This document shows, one piece after another, positions 12,351-24,754 of a stretch of 64,000 nucleotides of DNA (positions are counted from its first letter, which is position 1; every line of letters starts with the position of its first letter). Below the pieces are notes generated by a model. The model was not told where the DNA came from, searched no databases, and saw only the letters and a program-made list of their open reading frames with translations. The stretch lies in assembly GCA_017562135.1 (NCBI GenBank), contig QEYB01000448.1, positions 496,001-560,000 on the forward strand, read 5' to 3'. This stretch comes from Dipylidium caninum. Lineage: Eukaryota; Platyhelminthes; Cestoda; Cyclophyllidea; Dipylidiidae. A program made the position numbers and the translations under genes.

Positions 12351-14707
12351 AAACAAACAAGTACACTGCGTTGCACGCACTTTATCTCAGAGGGGTTGAG
12401 CTCTCCCCCGTCCCTGGACAGAGCTGGGGCGGGCAAAGCAAACTCCGCCCACTTAACGGGGGACTGGGACTGAGTGGATTGTTGGTTAGGCCAGCGAGAC
12501 GGCGGTTCCCCGCTGCCACGGCAACGAGGGTCACCAAATGGCGGATCGTTCGCGCTGTTCACAGCCCTCATCGAGCTATCACACCACCAGGTCGTGCGCC
12601 TCATGCCCCGTCAATTAGCGGTGAGGTGGCCTGCAAATAAAAGGAAGACGCACAGGCGCTTCCGGAATGCCACGGAACACACACATGTTCACTTACTTGG
12701 GTGGTTTTTTTTAACAGCCGCCTATGCGACGCCCACGAAAAGTTCGCTTTATCGCTTAAACATAGTGTAATGACGGTGACACAAGTCCTGCTGCCTTGTG
12801 GACTGGGATATAGCCCATGAGTCTAAATTTTAACCCTGTTAACCGAGTTCCCTCCACAGTTTGTGACCGCCTGCGTGTGCTTTTGTATGTGTGTGTACAT
12901 GTTTAATGAGTTTACACAAACTGTCAGCCTGGTTCGCCGGAGTTATCTACCTTATTAACCAGTTGATGCCTCGGAGAGGCCCGAGGGTTACTCTACCTTT
13001 TTTCTCTTGTTTCCAAAGTGGAGGAGATAGCTCAAGGACAGGGCCCGAGGCACAGGCCCCTGGTGGTGCGTCTGGGGAGGCCGTGGAGGCCGGGAAGGAG
13101 GAGACGATGATTAATGCGTTTAATACGACGGTTAATTACCGTGCAGCGGACAGTGGCCGAGGCAGAAGTGGGGAGACTTGAGAGCGGCTCGGTGGAAAGA
13201 GGAGATTCGTGCTATGCGCGTGAGTGGTTTCAACGCTGCCTTCCAAGTGCGTGGCCCGTCGGGGGGGGGAGGGGGAGGAGGGGCAGGACGAGGGGAGGAG
13301 AGGAGGTAGATATGCCGAGGCGATTAGCCGGGCGCAAGTGGCAAATGCTGTTTGGACGGCATTAGGCGAGAGAAAGGCATGCAATTCCCTTACAGTGGTA
13401 TTCCTTAATTCGCGCACAACAGGCGGAAATATCTGAGAGAAATTTGAAGGGGGAAAGGGGCTGCAAACTTTGCCCATTTTGCCCCAAAGTGTAGTTCCAG
13501 TCCACGCCTGCAAAATGTCACGTAAACCGTTCGAGAGAATGTGACACCCTGCGGACTGACTGGCTTCTACCGGGATGTCGCGTGTGAATTTCACAGAAAA
13601 CACACAAGAGGAATGTAAACGTGTCGCCTGAGAGGGGGACAGGCCACCAGCCAAGTCCCCTCCACGACCGGCAACTTTGGTATATTCATTTCGCGACGTG
13701 TATACAAATTTGTGGAATACACCAGAAAAAAAAAGAAAGAGTTTGAAATAAACAGGCCTCCTTGTGGCCACACCAAGATAGGACGAAGATATCACATTGT
13801 AAATATTGTTTGTTCATGTGATGCTGGGAAAGGCTACCGCATTATTTACCTAAGTCACGTGGAAAAGCGGTAAGAAAGGAACGAAGAGGAGAAAAAAAGT
13901 AGAATAACGCGATTCACTTCCTCTATCCTTTTACTGACCATGGCTCGATTTGGCTCAATGACTGTCTGTGGAGATGGAGGCTGCAGACCTGGACGAATCC
14001 TCGTGGCGTCCGCCGGGGTTGGTTGGCTTGGTCTGGAGGCTCTGGGATCTCTTAGTTGGGCTTTGCCAGCCCCTCTGGGAGATTGCGGACTGATCACCCA
14101 CTCCAGAGCTGAAATATGAGTGCGAATGAGCTTCCTCACCTCTCAACCGCCTGGCAGACCTCTTCAAGGCGGAGAACTTGCCTCACACGAGTAGCGACAG
14201 GCAGAATTGGAAGATCTTACAGTCTTAGGTGCCCCTTCAGAGGCAACTTTTGCCCCATATATGGTTAAAACCTGCTATAATGTCTAAAAGTTGCCTCAAC
14301 TAGACGCATTCCACACCAACGCTCCACTGCTAGTCTCGGGTAGAGGTTTCCACATCTTGACGATTATTAGAATTACCAAAGACAAGTTTGTCACACCTAC
14401 ATCGGCAAGTAGTAGGAAACAAAGGCATTAGACGACTGTTAGACCAGCTTTGGTGACCCTGCGGGTATGCAGAGTGAAAGACATGTCGACCGGGCCAAAC
14501 AGCATGCTAATTACAATCGCGTGACTTGGTGCCGTGGTGCCACCACGACTGCAAGGCAAAGGCGAGAGTTCAGCGGACACCACTGACGTGAAAGCAGTCA
14601 GCAATGAGTTTTTTTATTAATGATGTCTGGAAAGACCTGCCTCCCTCGCGGCGGAATTGAGTATTTACCGTGGCCAGACTAGACAGTTAAGTGGAGGATT
14701 TCCCAAA

Positions 14708-15545
14708 TTGGAAACCATGAAACGGGTGGTTTTGTTTAGTCTGTGTCCATTTGCGACCGAGCGAGGCACATTGTAACATGCGCCCGATATTTTTATTCAT
14801 AAATTTTAAAGGTGTTCTTCACATACCTTCTCTAAAAGTTTTTTTCGTTTTTGTATCTCATTTTTAGCTTATTTTTCGCTGAAACCAGATGTAAACGAAA
14901 CGCGAGAAACGTCTACTATTTTGTACAAGTTCAGATTGAGTCGTAGCGCAGCTCAATGAGCTGCGAGAAACATTAATGAGACATTCGGAGATGGATTCAC
15001 TAAGGGGAAAAAGTGCTCGATGCTGGGTTCAAATATTTCTTTTTGGCAAGTTGATTCCCGTGAAGGCGCCTCGTCACGAGGAAGACAACCACCGGCTAAT
15101 GCTGGTAGCCAGGAAGAGGAGGAGGAGGCGCCGAGGAGGAGGAGGAACCAAGGAGGAGAGGAGAAGGAGGAGGAGTAAGGACAACGATGGTGGAATCCTC
15201 TCCATACACACACACAACTTTTCCCGAGCTCGAAACTGGCCAATACGACTAAGGCTGGAATAAAACAAAGTGACAAAGTGGAAAAAGCGGACTCATACTG
15301 CAGCGGCCGTGCGAACTGTCGCGTCTGCAAAGCAAGTGCCTATGACAATGTTGACAAACGCTCCAAAACGGCAATATGAAATTGCACCACATCGTCCATA
15401 TTCACCGACTATTTGACTAGTCCAAAAGCTGGCCTGAAGTCGTGGACGTCAATGGGAGTCTTTTCGATTGAATACGACAAATAATGGGGAAATTTGTGCC
15501 TTTTGACCTCTACTTACAATCAAAGCGCATTTCACAGTTTCCAAC
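14708..15545 (+). mobile_element. MITE-like element, copy 1
   Basis: The left end reads GGAAACCATGAAACGGG and the right end, reverse-complemented, reads GGAAACTGTGAAATGCG, giving imperfect terminal inverted repeats of about 20 bases. The internal sequence (AACATTAATGAGACATTCGG, AAAAAGTGCTCGATGCTG, a GGAGGA tract) recurs in other copies at 33, 36, 39, 40 and 46 kb. No transposase frame is present, so it appears non-autonomous. Confidence 0.65.
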
Positions 15546-18500
15546 CTAATGGAAACCGCATAATGTCACCGGTGTTCCTGGATGGCAAAGGGACGGCATG
15601 TTCTCCTCAGAGCAGACGTTTCATCAGGCATTTTGTTAATTCCGTGTCGAGGTTAACGCAGACATGGATGTTAATTGTAAGTTGTAAACCGCCGTAACTT
15701 CGGGTCACCGGTGAACACGAAAAAAGACACGAAGATTTGACAAAAAACGCCGAGTCAAATGTCCGGCATCACCTAGTTAGTATGGTAAGTGGAAAAAGAA
15801 AAAGCGGACGGGTGGAATTTGTCTCAGCTTTAACTCGGTGAAGCTGTGGCGTTGTTCGAGCGAGTGCGACGGTCTGCGTGAGGGGTGAGTTCGCCCAGGG
15901 ACGGTCTCCACTCACGACGGGGAGCGCGGAGTGCAGAGGACTGCGCACATGAGGGAACCGACACGCAGGACGTGTTGTGTTGTCATTTGTTGAAACCCAC
16001 AGGGGTGTCGCGTGTTACCTGAAGGTGAAGGTCAAAGAATAACGGTTTGGGGGGTCTTTGTAACCCGCAGAAGGCCATTTCAAGCCACGTGTGTGTCAGT
16101 GGAACACTCTATTGGCGTTCCTTCACGTTGTTATCACGTCAGCCTTGACCGAGAACGCGTGAAAAGCTCATGCAAAGGGGCCTCCGACCAGAGATGGTAA
16201 TTTTTTAGTGCGATTTTGAAAAAAATGTATATATTATCTTCAAACAGGCCTCCACTTCATCGCTGACTTCTTCACTCCATCCTTTCTTCAACTCACCACA
16301 TCGTCTTTTCTCCACACACCATCTACAACAACGGGGCCAAACCAACCGCGGAATAACCTCGTGAATCCGAGTGCCATGCCAAGACAATGCTTTGCCCACG
16401 CTCCCCACGCCCTCTCTCCTATTCACTTCAACTTCCCACACTCTACTTCATCACTGTCTCCCTCACTCAATCCTTCTTCAACACACCACACACACGTCAA
16501 GGCAATCCACTTCACCGGCCTGGGGAAAGAATGCCTACGTGCCGAGGTAGTGTGGCCGCGCCTGTCCCTCAACGCCACCTCCTAGCTGAAGGTACGACAG
16601 CGGCGAAAGAACAATTTATCGCATGTACGAACTTTCGGCCGGGGGATGCGCCCTTGGCCAGTTGGGAGGGCGGCCAGAGGGAGGACGATGCGAGTCGTTA
16701 GCATTTCATCTGCTCGTCGTCCTTTTTCACTCGCTGCTAAGTGCGTTTCACGCGTGACAGATGGTCGCCGACTAAAGACTGGACGAGGCGCCCGGAGGAA
16801 CAGGACCTCCTTCGAAGTGTGTCCTTCCCGTCACATGCCTTCCACATATTCCATATTCTGCACTTCCAGCACCACTAACATTACTTACACCAGTCCCGTT
16901 AATGAAGCATTCGACAAATGGGGCACCATTCCAATTCCACCAGCGGTGTGGAAATCCATCAAATCGGGTCCTCTGCACTTTGCCCCCAGATTGAAATCTC
17001 ACCTTCGCAAATTTTTTTTATTACAGACTCTTTTTATTCGACTCTTTGCATAGGAAGTGGAGATGATTCTCAAGAAACTGGACCTCATCGAGGAAAGTGT
17101 GCAGTCCGGGAAGGGAAAAAATCTGCCTTGACGGCGGCGAGGAGAGAAGAGGAGTTGCGAGAAGGCTGACACTGCTAAGTCAGGCTGTCTTCATCATCAT
17201 TATCATATTCTTCTTCTTTTTCACAAATAAGCACTTTTAAACTACAAGACCGCAAATTTAGAGTATACAAGGGGTAGAGAAGGACTGTGAGGTCATGGAG
17301 TTAATTCTCCACGCTTATCTCCATTGTTTACCTGGAATGCGATTAAATGGAGCAGTAAGGGAATTCACTGGCCTGCAATCAAGAAGTACGTTCCACTCCT
17401 CTCGCCCGTAATTGGTCACGAGGACGGTTGCTGTCGGGACGTGATGGAAACAGCGCCAGTTCTGTGTGTTATGTTTTGTTGAGTGACTGAAATAGCAACT
17501 ACAGTGGAAAAACTAATGGTATGGGGAAGAAGGTGTCTGCAAGACGAGGCACCACCAGATGAAGCTCTAAGGGGGAAGGTTTGTTTTGATCACAGGAAGA
17601 GGAGGGGAGAATCGCGGGTAGACAACCTTGTTTGGCCCAAAATCAGCAAGAAGGCGCGAACGAAGGGAATAAGGGGAGTGCGAAGAATTGTGTAGCTCTC
17701 ATTGAAGGTTATCAATCTCAGTGGTGTAAGTGTAAACAAAGATTTTTGGCCTTTATCCACACGGTGGCACAGGATCATGTTACTTAAATAGTAACAGTAG
17801 CATATTTAATGCTTTTAGTCTGTAATTTCGCTATTCATGCCTTTAGAAATCCGCCATTTTCATTCGACAATGGGACGGCAACAGGATAAATAGGGAAGAT
17901 GAACCCCGAAGGCCTGATAAATGACATTAGAGTGTTTTGTCGGTATAAACGGTACAATAAACGTAAGGTCTCCAGCAGGTTGTAGAAGACTTGAGCGGCT
18001 AAAAAACAAGGTTTTAACACGAGCATTTATGTCTCCTACATTTCTGGTGAAGCGAGTCACGAAGCTCTAAAACAAGATGATAATCCCGAGTAAAAAAGGG
18101 ACAACATTTGTCAAATGCACAAAGACCTTGTCGCTAGACTTGTTTACAGTTGCCTGCGTGTGGTCTTGTGGGGTGGAGAAAATGATGAAAATCACCAAAT
18201 CGTAAACCATTGTTAGGTGATAAAGTCATAATGAAGTAGACTGGAGGGGGAGGATAAAGTTAAATTATTTATGTAAGATGTTGAGATGATTTGCAGTGTT
18301 TGTGTGCGTACGTGTTGACACTTCGGCCAGGTAGATGGTTTCATGGCTACGGCCAGGCGGAAACGTGTAAGTTTTCCGAGGGAGTCGCTTTGACCACCTT
18401 TCGATCTGCTTCACATATGGACAAATGCCTCGTCCCGCAACTCTTCTCCACACTCATAAGGGCACAAAGCAACAAAATGCAAATATTTTTTCCCTAAAAA

Positions 18501-20971
18501 CGACAATTTAGCTTACAACTCTCACGTTTTTTCACCTCTGTTGTCCGATTGAAGGCAAGTTGATTAACCAAACCGTCAGCGTCACTTTGTCGGCCGAGGA
18601 AGTGAATTAACAAGCTCACATCTTACGTAAGAGGGTATTTAGGGCTCCGAAAATTAGTCTGTCCTCTAAGAGGCCTCCGCTTTACATTTACAAAGGCAAA
18701 GTTTTCATTGCATCACCTTTTCATTGAATCGCGTTCGAGGTCAACTTTTTTCAAAGCCTACGGATTCCTGTTTTGATTTTACTTTCATTTCTGTCTACTA
18801 ACAGTACTCTACTAACCTGTCGATTAATATAAGTCGACATTTGGAATTCCTGTCTTTTGTGTAAGGAGATTTTTAAGGAAAAAGGGAATATTTGGTGGCC
18901 CGACGGCTTGTAATTGAACACCACCCACTGTGAATGGGCCAGGAGACAAATAACATCAAAAATCCGAGAGTTTTGCCATGAAACTAGTATCTAGTAAATC
19001 GTAAAATAGGTGAAAGTCTTCATCGGAATACGACAAAACACTCCAGGAGTACACAGTATCTGAACATGTCGGTGGACTTTTGGACGGCATCGCAATTAAG
19101 TAGTCCCATATAATTTGAATCACATAACACGTCCATTCACGAAACGAAAGACGTTTTGTAATTGGTTTTTTTCACATTAAGCCTGCAACCCGCTCACATC
19201 ACTTAAAATTAAGTCGAGTCGAGGTGACATACCCTCCCCAGGGTATTTGTTTAAAACACCTAAATCATAGAAGCCTCGGAGGCGGGTGCCCATGTTAATC
19301 GCGTCGAAACTATTGCATTTGCGAATTTCGCGCCGCTGTTATTGTTAAACTAAACACTCGAAAGGCACGGGTGCAACAGTAGGACAAAGAAGGGCACTGG
19401 ATTTGATTACTCGAGTTTGCTTTCTAAGCTAGTTAGTGGGAATCGCACAATTTTCTGCCTGGCAGGGCACCATCGAATAGGCAACGTTATGATAAAGTTG
19501 TGGCGTAAAGGGTGATGTTAGAAATACCGCCATAAAACGAACAAACAATTGTTCTACTGCATGAAATCTTTTCTCCCCGTTGCTCGGAATGAGGGCGCAT
19601 TTTGCTGTCATTATGCTTTCAAACTAATCTGTTAGAAATGGAGAAGTTACTTATATTTCATCCGCAAAACTTTTCGCTGAAAAATTGTACGGAGTTTTTA
19701 TAAACATTTTCCGAGGGATGGTAGAAAAATACCAATGAAGAGTAAAACGTTGTTGATTAGTTAGGATAAGTAAAGAGGATTCACGAGCTGGAGCAAAGCC
19801 TGCCCCACGTAGACTACAAAGAGCTTTTGTCTGCTTACACACGCAATCCCGTTGGTCGACTCATATAGCATTAAGAAGACAATAGTTCAGGTGTAGCGCA
19901 AACTTGATAGTTGGAAAATACCCCGCCAAAATGATGGGAAAGATGATGGGTTGGTGAAAAAAGAGGTCCGACAGATGAAAGGTCGTTAAAACTCATGTTC
20001 GCATTTCAAGGGTTTGTAATTAATCTAAGCGAATATGTTAAAGTACGAGCTTGCGCTCAACAAACGCGTGTTGATAGACCGCGAATAATAAAACCGAAGA
20101 GATCTTAACGAAAGGGAGGCGGAGTTGTGTAAACTATTGTGTCATTTTAATAATCCGTATTCATTGACTGCTACGCCTTAGTCTCGATTAATCTTATGAA
20201 AAGCTGTATATAAATACTTGGGCAGAGCAATAAGCCACAGAATCATCTTGGTACAGACAATTCCGCTTGTGTGCGCAGGTTATGAAATGTTTATGGAAGC
20301 AATGAACCGCCTTTATTGGAAAAAATATTAACACACGGGTTAAGGTAAGTCGCATTTAAAGCGACATAAATGCTCTCACCCAAGGGATGGACGAAATTTT
20401 TGTAATTGCAAAAAGGCACCTTTTAGATTACGGAATGTCCAGGTGAATTGAAGTGACGACTGTGACCATTGCAGGCTAAATTTAGAATAAAGATTTGAAG
20501 GCGGAAAGTGTGGAGGATGAAAATATTAGGTAGATTTTTTCGACCACTTAAGTGAATTAGTAATTGTTTTTAATCTATTTCCCGAAAATGCAGGTTTATT
20601 ACTCAGGAAAATCAAACACAAAACATATCTATGCAAAAAATGGTATAAAAATAAAATGCTTTCGAAACCTGAGTATTCGAAGGAGTTAAATGGTAAGTCG
20701 CCTAGACACGATTGTGAGCGAAATCCATCAGACTAGCTCTAATTTCAGAATAGTCAAATTCTTAGGCACATTGTAAAGGGCAACTGAGATTTTGCCTTTC
20801 TTTAAAAATAAATGAACTAATTGACAATACCTAATAATTGATTCACTTACATTTGTACACAAGTTCCAATATAATTTTGGTGCTTCAGCCTTAATAATTT
20901 TGTTATGCTGGACCAATAGTTGTGCGGTTGCGATGATCGTAACGACGATACATTTGAGCTCCTTTTGAAAC

Positions 20972-21058
20972 ATGTTGGAAGAAATACCTGACGCATATTA
21001 TTGGAGTGAGGAGAGAGTGGCTGAGTGGATCGAAAAATTAGGTTATCCACATTATAGG
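20972..21058 (+). CDS. SAMD15-like exon 1
   Basis: 29 codons from ATG to AGG; first SAM helices (WSEERVAEWIEKLGYPHYR). The donor GTAGTT follows directly. Confidence 0.85.
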
Positions 21059-21564
21059 GTAGTTTTGAATAATTGCTAATGTGAATCAGGAATGCTTTAC
21101 GCAAAACCACATTGATGGCAGAAAATTAGTTATGATTGATGCATCTTCACTGCCAAAAATGGGCATTCAGAAATTCGGAGATATTCAAGTAGTAGGACTC
21201 TACGCAACCACTCTTTAGATAATCACTTCATCCATTCGCACCCTCCTTAATCTGGGGTTACTAGATCCGAATAGGTCAATAAGGTTGCCTCCACGAAGCA
21301 CAACAGGTTCGTCCATTTATTTGTGATATACATTAAGGTATGTTTTTGGAAATGAGACTAGCTGGAAACCCCATTGCTGATCACTCTATTCCGCGATTTA
21401 AACAAGAAATTGCTGGCCGTGTTTTTTCCGCTCCACTAACAAACATGGGAATTGCTTTTGAGTACCCTGATTTTAATCCTTCAATGCCCCCTTGTGTGTA
21501 CTCTAAATTATGTCCTTGTGATTATTCCGGATCGTACAAACCCCGTTGCTCCCATGTCGGCTAG
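20972..21564 (+). CDS. SAM-domain protein (SAMD15-like), 4 exons with 30-31 nt introns
   Basis: CDS join 20972-21058, 21090-21188, 21219-21306, 21338-21564 gives 501 bases and 166 residues. Residues 10 to about 80 form a sterile alpha motif (protein-interaction) domain: YYWSEERVAEWIEKLGYPHY, then IDGRKLVMIDASSLPKMGI, then FGDI. The pattern after the helices (DPNRSIRLPPRSTTGMFLE) is what I recall for SAMD15-type proteins, whose function is little known. Each of the three introns starts GT, ends AG and contains an in-frame stop if retained. Start: ATG 20972, directly before the SAM domain. The SAM call is firm; the SAMD15 subfamily is likely but from memory. Confidence 0.85.
21090..21188 (+). 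CDS. SAMD15-like exon 2
   Basis: 33 codons, phase 0 on both sides, carrying the SAM core IDGRKLVMIDASSLPKMGI. The preceding intron 21059-21089 is 31 nt with a TGCTAAT branch-like motif. Confidence 0.85.
21219..21306 (+). CDS. SAMD15-like exon 3
   Basis: End of the SAM domain and linker. The preceding intron 21189-21218 is 30 nt; the exon ends in phase 1 at ACAACAG. Confidence 0.8.
21338..21564 (+). CDS. SAMD15-like exon 4
   Basis: It continues GMFLEMRLAGNP in frame and ends at TAG 21562-21564. The preceding intron 21307-21337 is 31 nt. The tail is Cys/Pro-rich (PPCVYSKLCPCDYSGSYKPR). Confidence 0.75.
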
Positions 21565-22096
21565 TGATTTAGATCTTCTGTATATCCTTTTTGAATTGAC
21601 AATCTTTCACTTTCAAGATGCCCTTTACCGCTTTTATAAACTCACTTCTCTTGCCAACAGTGCATTTCTGTGTTTACTTACCGAGTTTAACTGTCAAGGG
21701 CTTTCTTCATTTAAATTACTTTACTACAGTCAAGATAATATATATTTTGACGCGACCCGCGTACTTATAACTACTAAAAGGACAGTTATTGTTAGCGTCT
21801 TGACGATTGTTTTATTTTTACAGCACGTAGTCACTTAAGTCACTCAGAAAATAGTATGATTAAATGCAGTAAAAGAAAGTCATTTTACTTTAGACAAAAA
21901 CTAGTTGTCTTATTTTTTTTAATAGTAAACTGATCCGTTCGATACTACATTCCTAACTGCGAAGATGATATGCCATTTCGGAATACTCAGTATGCCAAGA
22001 ATTTCAATAATAAATCCTTTTAAACCGCATAATTACTACAAATATAATGGTAGTATGATTTAATCAAAAGTCAAATACAAGTTTAGCTCCTAAAGG

Positions 22097-22708
22097 TTAT
22101 TTAGGCCACGTAAGATTTACTTCCCCTTGTTGAGCTGCTTCCAGAAGCAGTCGTTCAACCATCCTGTTCTTCGGAATCTCTGGCTTTTTTTGCTCCTCCG
22201 GCATCACAGGAAATCGACTCTGGCGAAAATGCAAGGTGCCCGGTTGAGAAAGCACCCTCTGTAGCCATCCATTATACATCGTAGAAACTCCTGTCTTAGG
22301 ATAGGTGTGAAACTGAATACCGCGTTTCAAGAGGTTAGTTCGACGACGATTGTACTCTTCCCTGTGCAACAGATGGCAATCGCAGTGTTCTGCACCTCTT
22401 CCCAGACGTGTGTTCCACGGGTCTGTGAGCGAGGCATTACTGACTTGAGCACTGCTGCGGTATTCCACCAACTCGGCATGTTTGTTGGAAAAGCCATAGA
22501 TGACTTCACCGTCAGTATCTAATTCGGGAGGAATCCGAGCTGTTTGTCGCCGTAATCGGTAAACGTAGTAGGCGAGAATGCAAATCACAGTAAGGAGGAC
22601 GAAGAGGAGGAAGACAGTTACAAAAATGAAAGCAAGGAACCATGCAAAACTAGAGTCGAAGTTGTTTGGGAATGTATGCGTTGAATTTAGGAAAGGTGTC
22701 ATTTCCAT
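22097..22708 (-). CDS. Single-pass membrane protein of unknown family
   Basis: An uninterrupted 203-residue frame starts at a genuine ATG. Residues 1-20 are short and extracellular-like with an N-glycosylation site (NST at 8-10). Residues 21-48 form one strong hydrophobic membrane segment, followed by RLRR (positive, so cytoplasmic by the positive-inside rule). The 150-residue tail is soluble and rich in basic and aromatic residues, with a CDCHLLHREEYNRRRTNLLK segment. This suggests an N-out/C-in (type III) protein. I do not recognise the family. It lies opposite and next to the SAMD15-like gene. The codon-rich, non-repetitive, hydropathy-organised sequence is why I call it real. Confidence 0.65.
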   Translation of the reverse strand: MEMTPFLNSTHTFPNNFDSSFAWFLAFIFVTVFLLFVLLTVICILAYYVYRLRRQTARIPPELDTDGEVIYGFSNKHAELVEYRSSAQVSNASLTDPWNTRLGRGAEHCDCHLLHREEYNRRRTNLLKRGIQFHTYPKTGVSTMYNGWLQRVLSQPGTLHFRQSRFPVMPEEQKKPEIPKNRMVERLLLEAAQQGEVNLTWPK

Positions 22709-24754
22709 CGTCTATAAACCATAAATGTGAACAAAAATCATTTTGTCATCTGTTTATAAAATGATATACAAAATTTAAAGTCGAAAAGATTATGTACTTT
22801 TATGTTCTAGTAGCAGTTTTCGTCTTTTCGACGGGCATGCGAACTTTGCGTTGCACATCCAAAAAATTTAAGTTATTGAATTATGTCCTTTGCATTTATT
22901 GTAATATTCAGTAAATAATAATAATAAAATCGCCAGAGATTAACAAAAATAAAAGATATTATTCGAATTCAGACCTATAATGAGTAAAACCACCCAAAAC
23001 TTGTGCGTTATTACTAAAATCTCTTCAATGACGTGATAACAGTTCTCAAAACGGAAAAATGGACAAAAAAATGCCCCGGAGGCAGAAAAAAATAAATCTT
23101 CTACAATCTTGGAAGCAGAGATGCAATGGAAAAAGTTAATGGGTTAATCGTTTATCTGAACCAGTAAGACTAAATGATACTTCGGTGTATAAAGGAGCCC
23201 AATAATCACGACTAATATTAAAAATAAATAACTTTCTTGCTGAATTTGAGTTATTTTATGTCTATCGGAAGACGGCTTCCTCCGTGACGACTTTCCGTTC
23301 AAAGTATTTTAAGGTATTATAGATTTTCTTTTTTACTATTTAACAAAACACATGCCCTACCGCTTGCGCGTTCTCATTTAATCTGCTTGCCGGTTTGTAG
23401 TGCCGCCACTTTCGGTGCCGCTGCAATTTCATCCGAGTTGGCTTGTGGTTGGCCGACTTGGGCACGGCCAATGACTTGCTCGGTTTGCTCGGCCAAACGC
23501 GAAGTCTGCCGTTATGATAATTGTCAACACGCAATACCAGGTCCAACACCTCCTCCCCCTCCTCCCCCCCTGCCACCTCCGCCTCCTCCGCCCTCTGCAA
23601 AGGGGGAGAGTTGACAGCCAGTGAACCCCTTCTCCGCCCTAACTGACACGCGACAACGCGGCTCTGTTCTCCTGCGTCATGACTGAGGCATTTCAAGCCC
23701 AAGCGAAGTGAAGGGAGATTGACATTTGACTGCTTTCTTTCCACATGCTGCGTTTTCTTTAGGCTACTGGCGTGCCCGCGTGTGTGACGGACTCGTGACA
23801 AACCGTTCTCATGATAAGACGATTTTGTTATGATAAAAAGCACCTGTCATGCTGTGTCAAGGGAAGAGGATTGGGGAAAAAGAGTTAACTTCACCCTCTT
23901 CCTTGTTTAACTGCATTTATTTTTTTTTTATTAACTCTCTCTAATGGAACAAGTGAAGCAGTAAATTCGCCTGCTCAATGTCGACTCCCGCGGTAATCTC
24001 TGTGTTCCAACGTAGTTTTCAGACTTGGGGATTCAGCGCAATAAAGCCGGTAGATAAGACCTCGTTTTGATGTTTATTATAGCGATAAAACGGCCCATAA
24101 TTTACCAAACCGTGAGTCAGCTGAGAACGGCTTTTAGTTTATTGAGGTCTGGCCAAAAATTTCCGCTTTGCGGTCTTAGACACAATGGGGAAGGGGCATG
24201 ACACCACCTTCCCCGCACTACCCAATCTGTCCAGCAGTCTCTCCAACCATCTGTCCCCATTCATGAATGTGCTGCAGCATTTTTTTTCCGACACTACGGC
24301 CGAGTGGTCGGGCGTCATCTATACGAGTCTTCACATCGTATTCGACGCGAAAAATTTGTCTATAGTTTCTGGGTCAGGGTTTAAGATGTGTTTCTAAAAA
24401 GATATCTATGTAAATGAAAATGTCTGTACGGACGTGATTTCCAAACAAAAATGAGCGAGAATAAAGTAGGCTGAGGCGAGTGCCGGGAAGAAGCAAATAT
24501 TTATGCACTGTCACCACTTCCCTCCGTCCCCGAGTGTTGGGCAAGTAACAGTACACAAAAAGCAAAAAACATTATGCTTTAGGACATATGTTTAAAGGAG
24601 GGAGATTTGGCAGTAGATAAAAGAGTCTGATGCCTCATCACCGCGGCGGCTTAATTCGCTTTAAGTGTAATCGAATTTACCAGTTAATTTATCAAATTAC
24701 GCTCGAAAATGGATCAACCATAATGTAATCGACGGAGAAATCGATAAAAATCAA
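22709..24754. other. Intergenic stretch between the membrane-protein gene and the cholinesterase-like gene
   Basis: AT-rich at 22750-23340, with a pyrimidine-rich tract (CCTCC repeats) at 23549-23597. The two flanking genes diverge from it, so it should hold both promoters. No convincing frame is seen. Confidence 0.4.

Larger units (their letters stand above)
8652..20971. other. 12-kb stretch without a supportable gene
   Basis: Frames are short, overlapping and compositionally driven (for example purine-rich tracts at 13250-13310 and 15110-15180). Simple repeats lie at 8640-8750 (CA-rich), 9863-9884 (CT) and 12334-12350 (CA). A MITE-like element occupies about 14708-15545. I see no domain-bearing frame on either strand. 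Confidence 0.5.

Noticed and set aside
11906..12604. 232-codon minus-strand frame with a Gly-rich run
   Set aside because: Low-complexity GGT/CCA repeats keep several frames open at once on both strands.
13136..13795. 219-codon minus-strand frame
   Set aside because: It overlaps plus-strand frames over the same purine-rich DNA and shows no domain.
16646..17053. 135-codon plus-strand frame
   Set aside because: The basic, mixed composition does not match a known domain and it sits in a gene-poor stretch.
23340..23843. 167-codon minus-strand frame
   Set aside because: It is driven by a polypyrimidine tract and has no recognisable domain or splice context.
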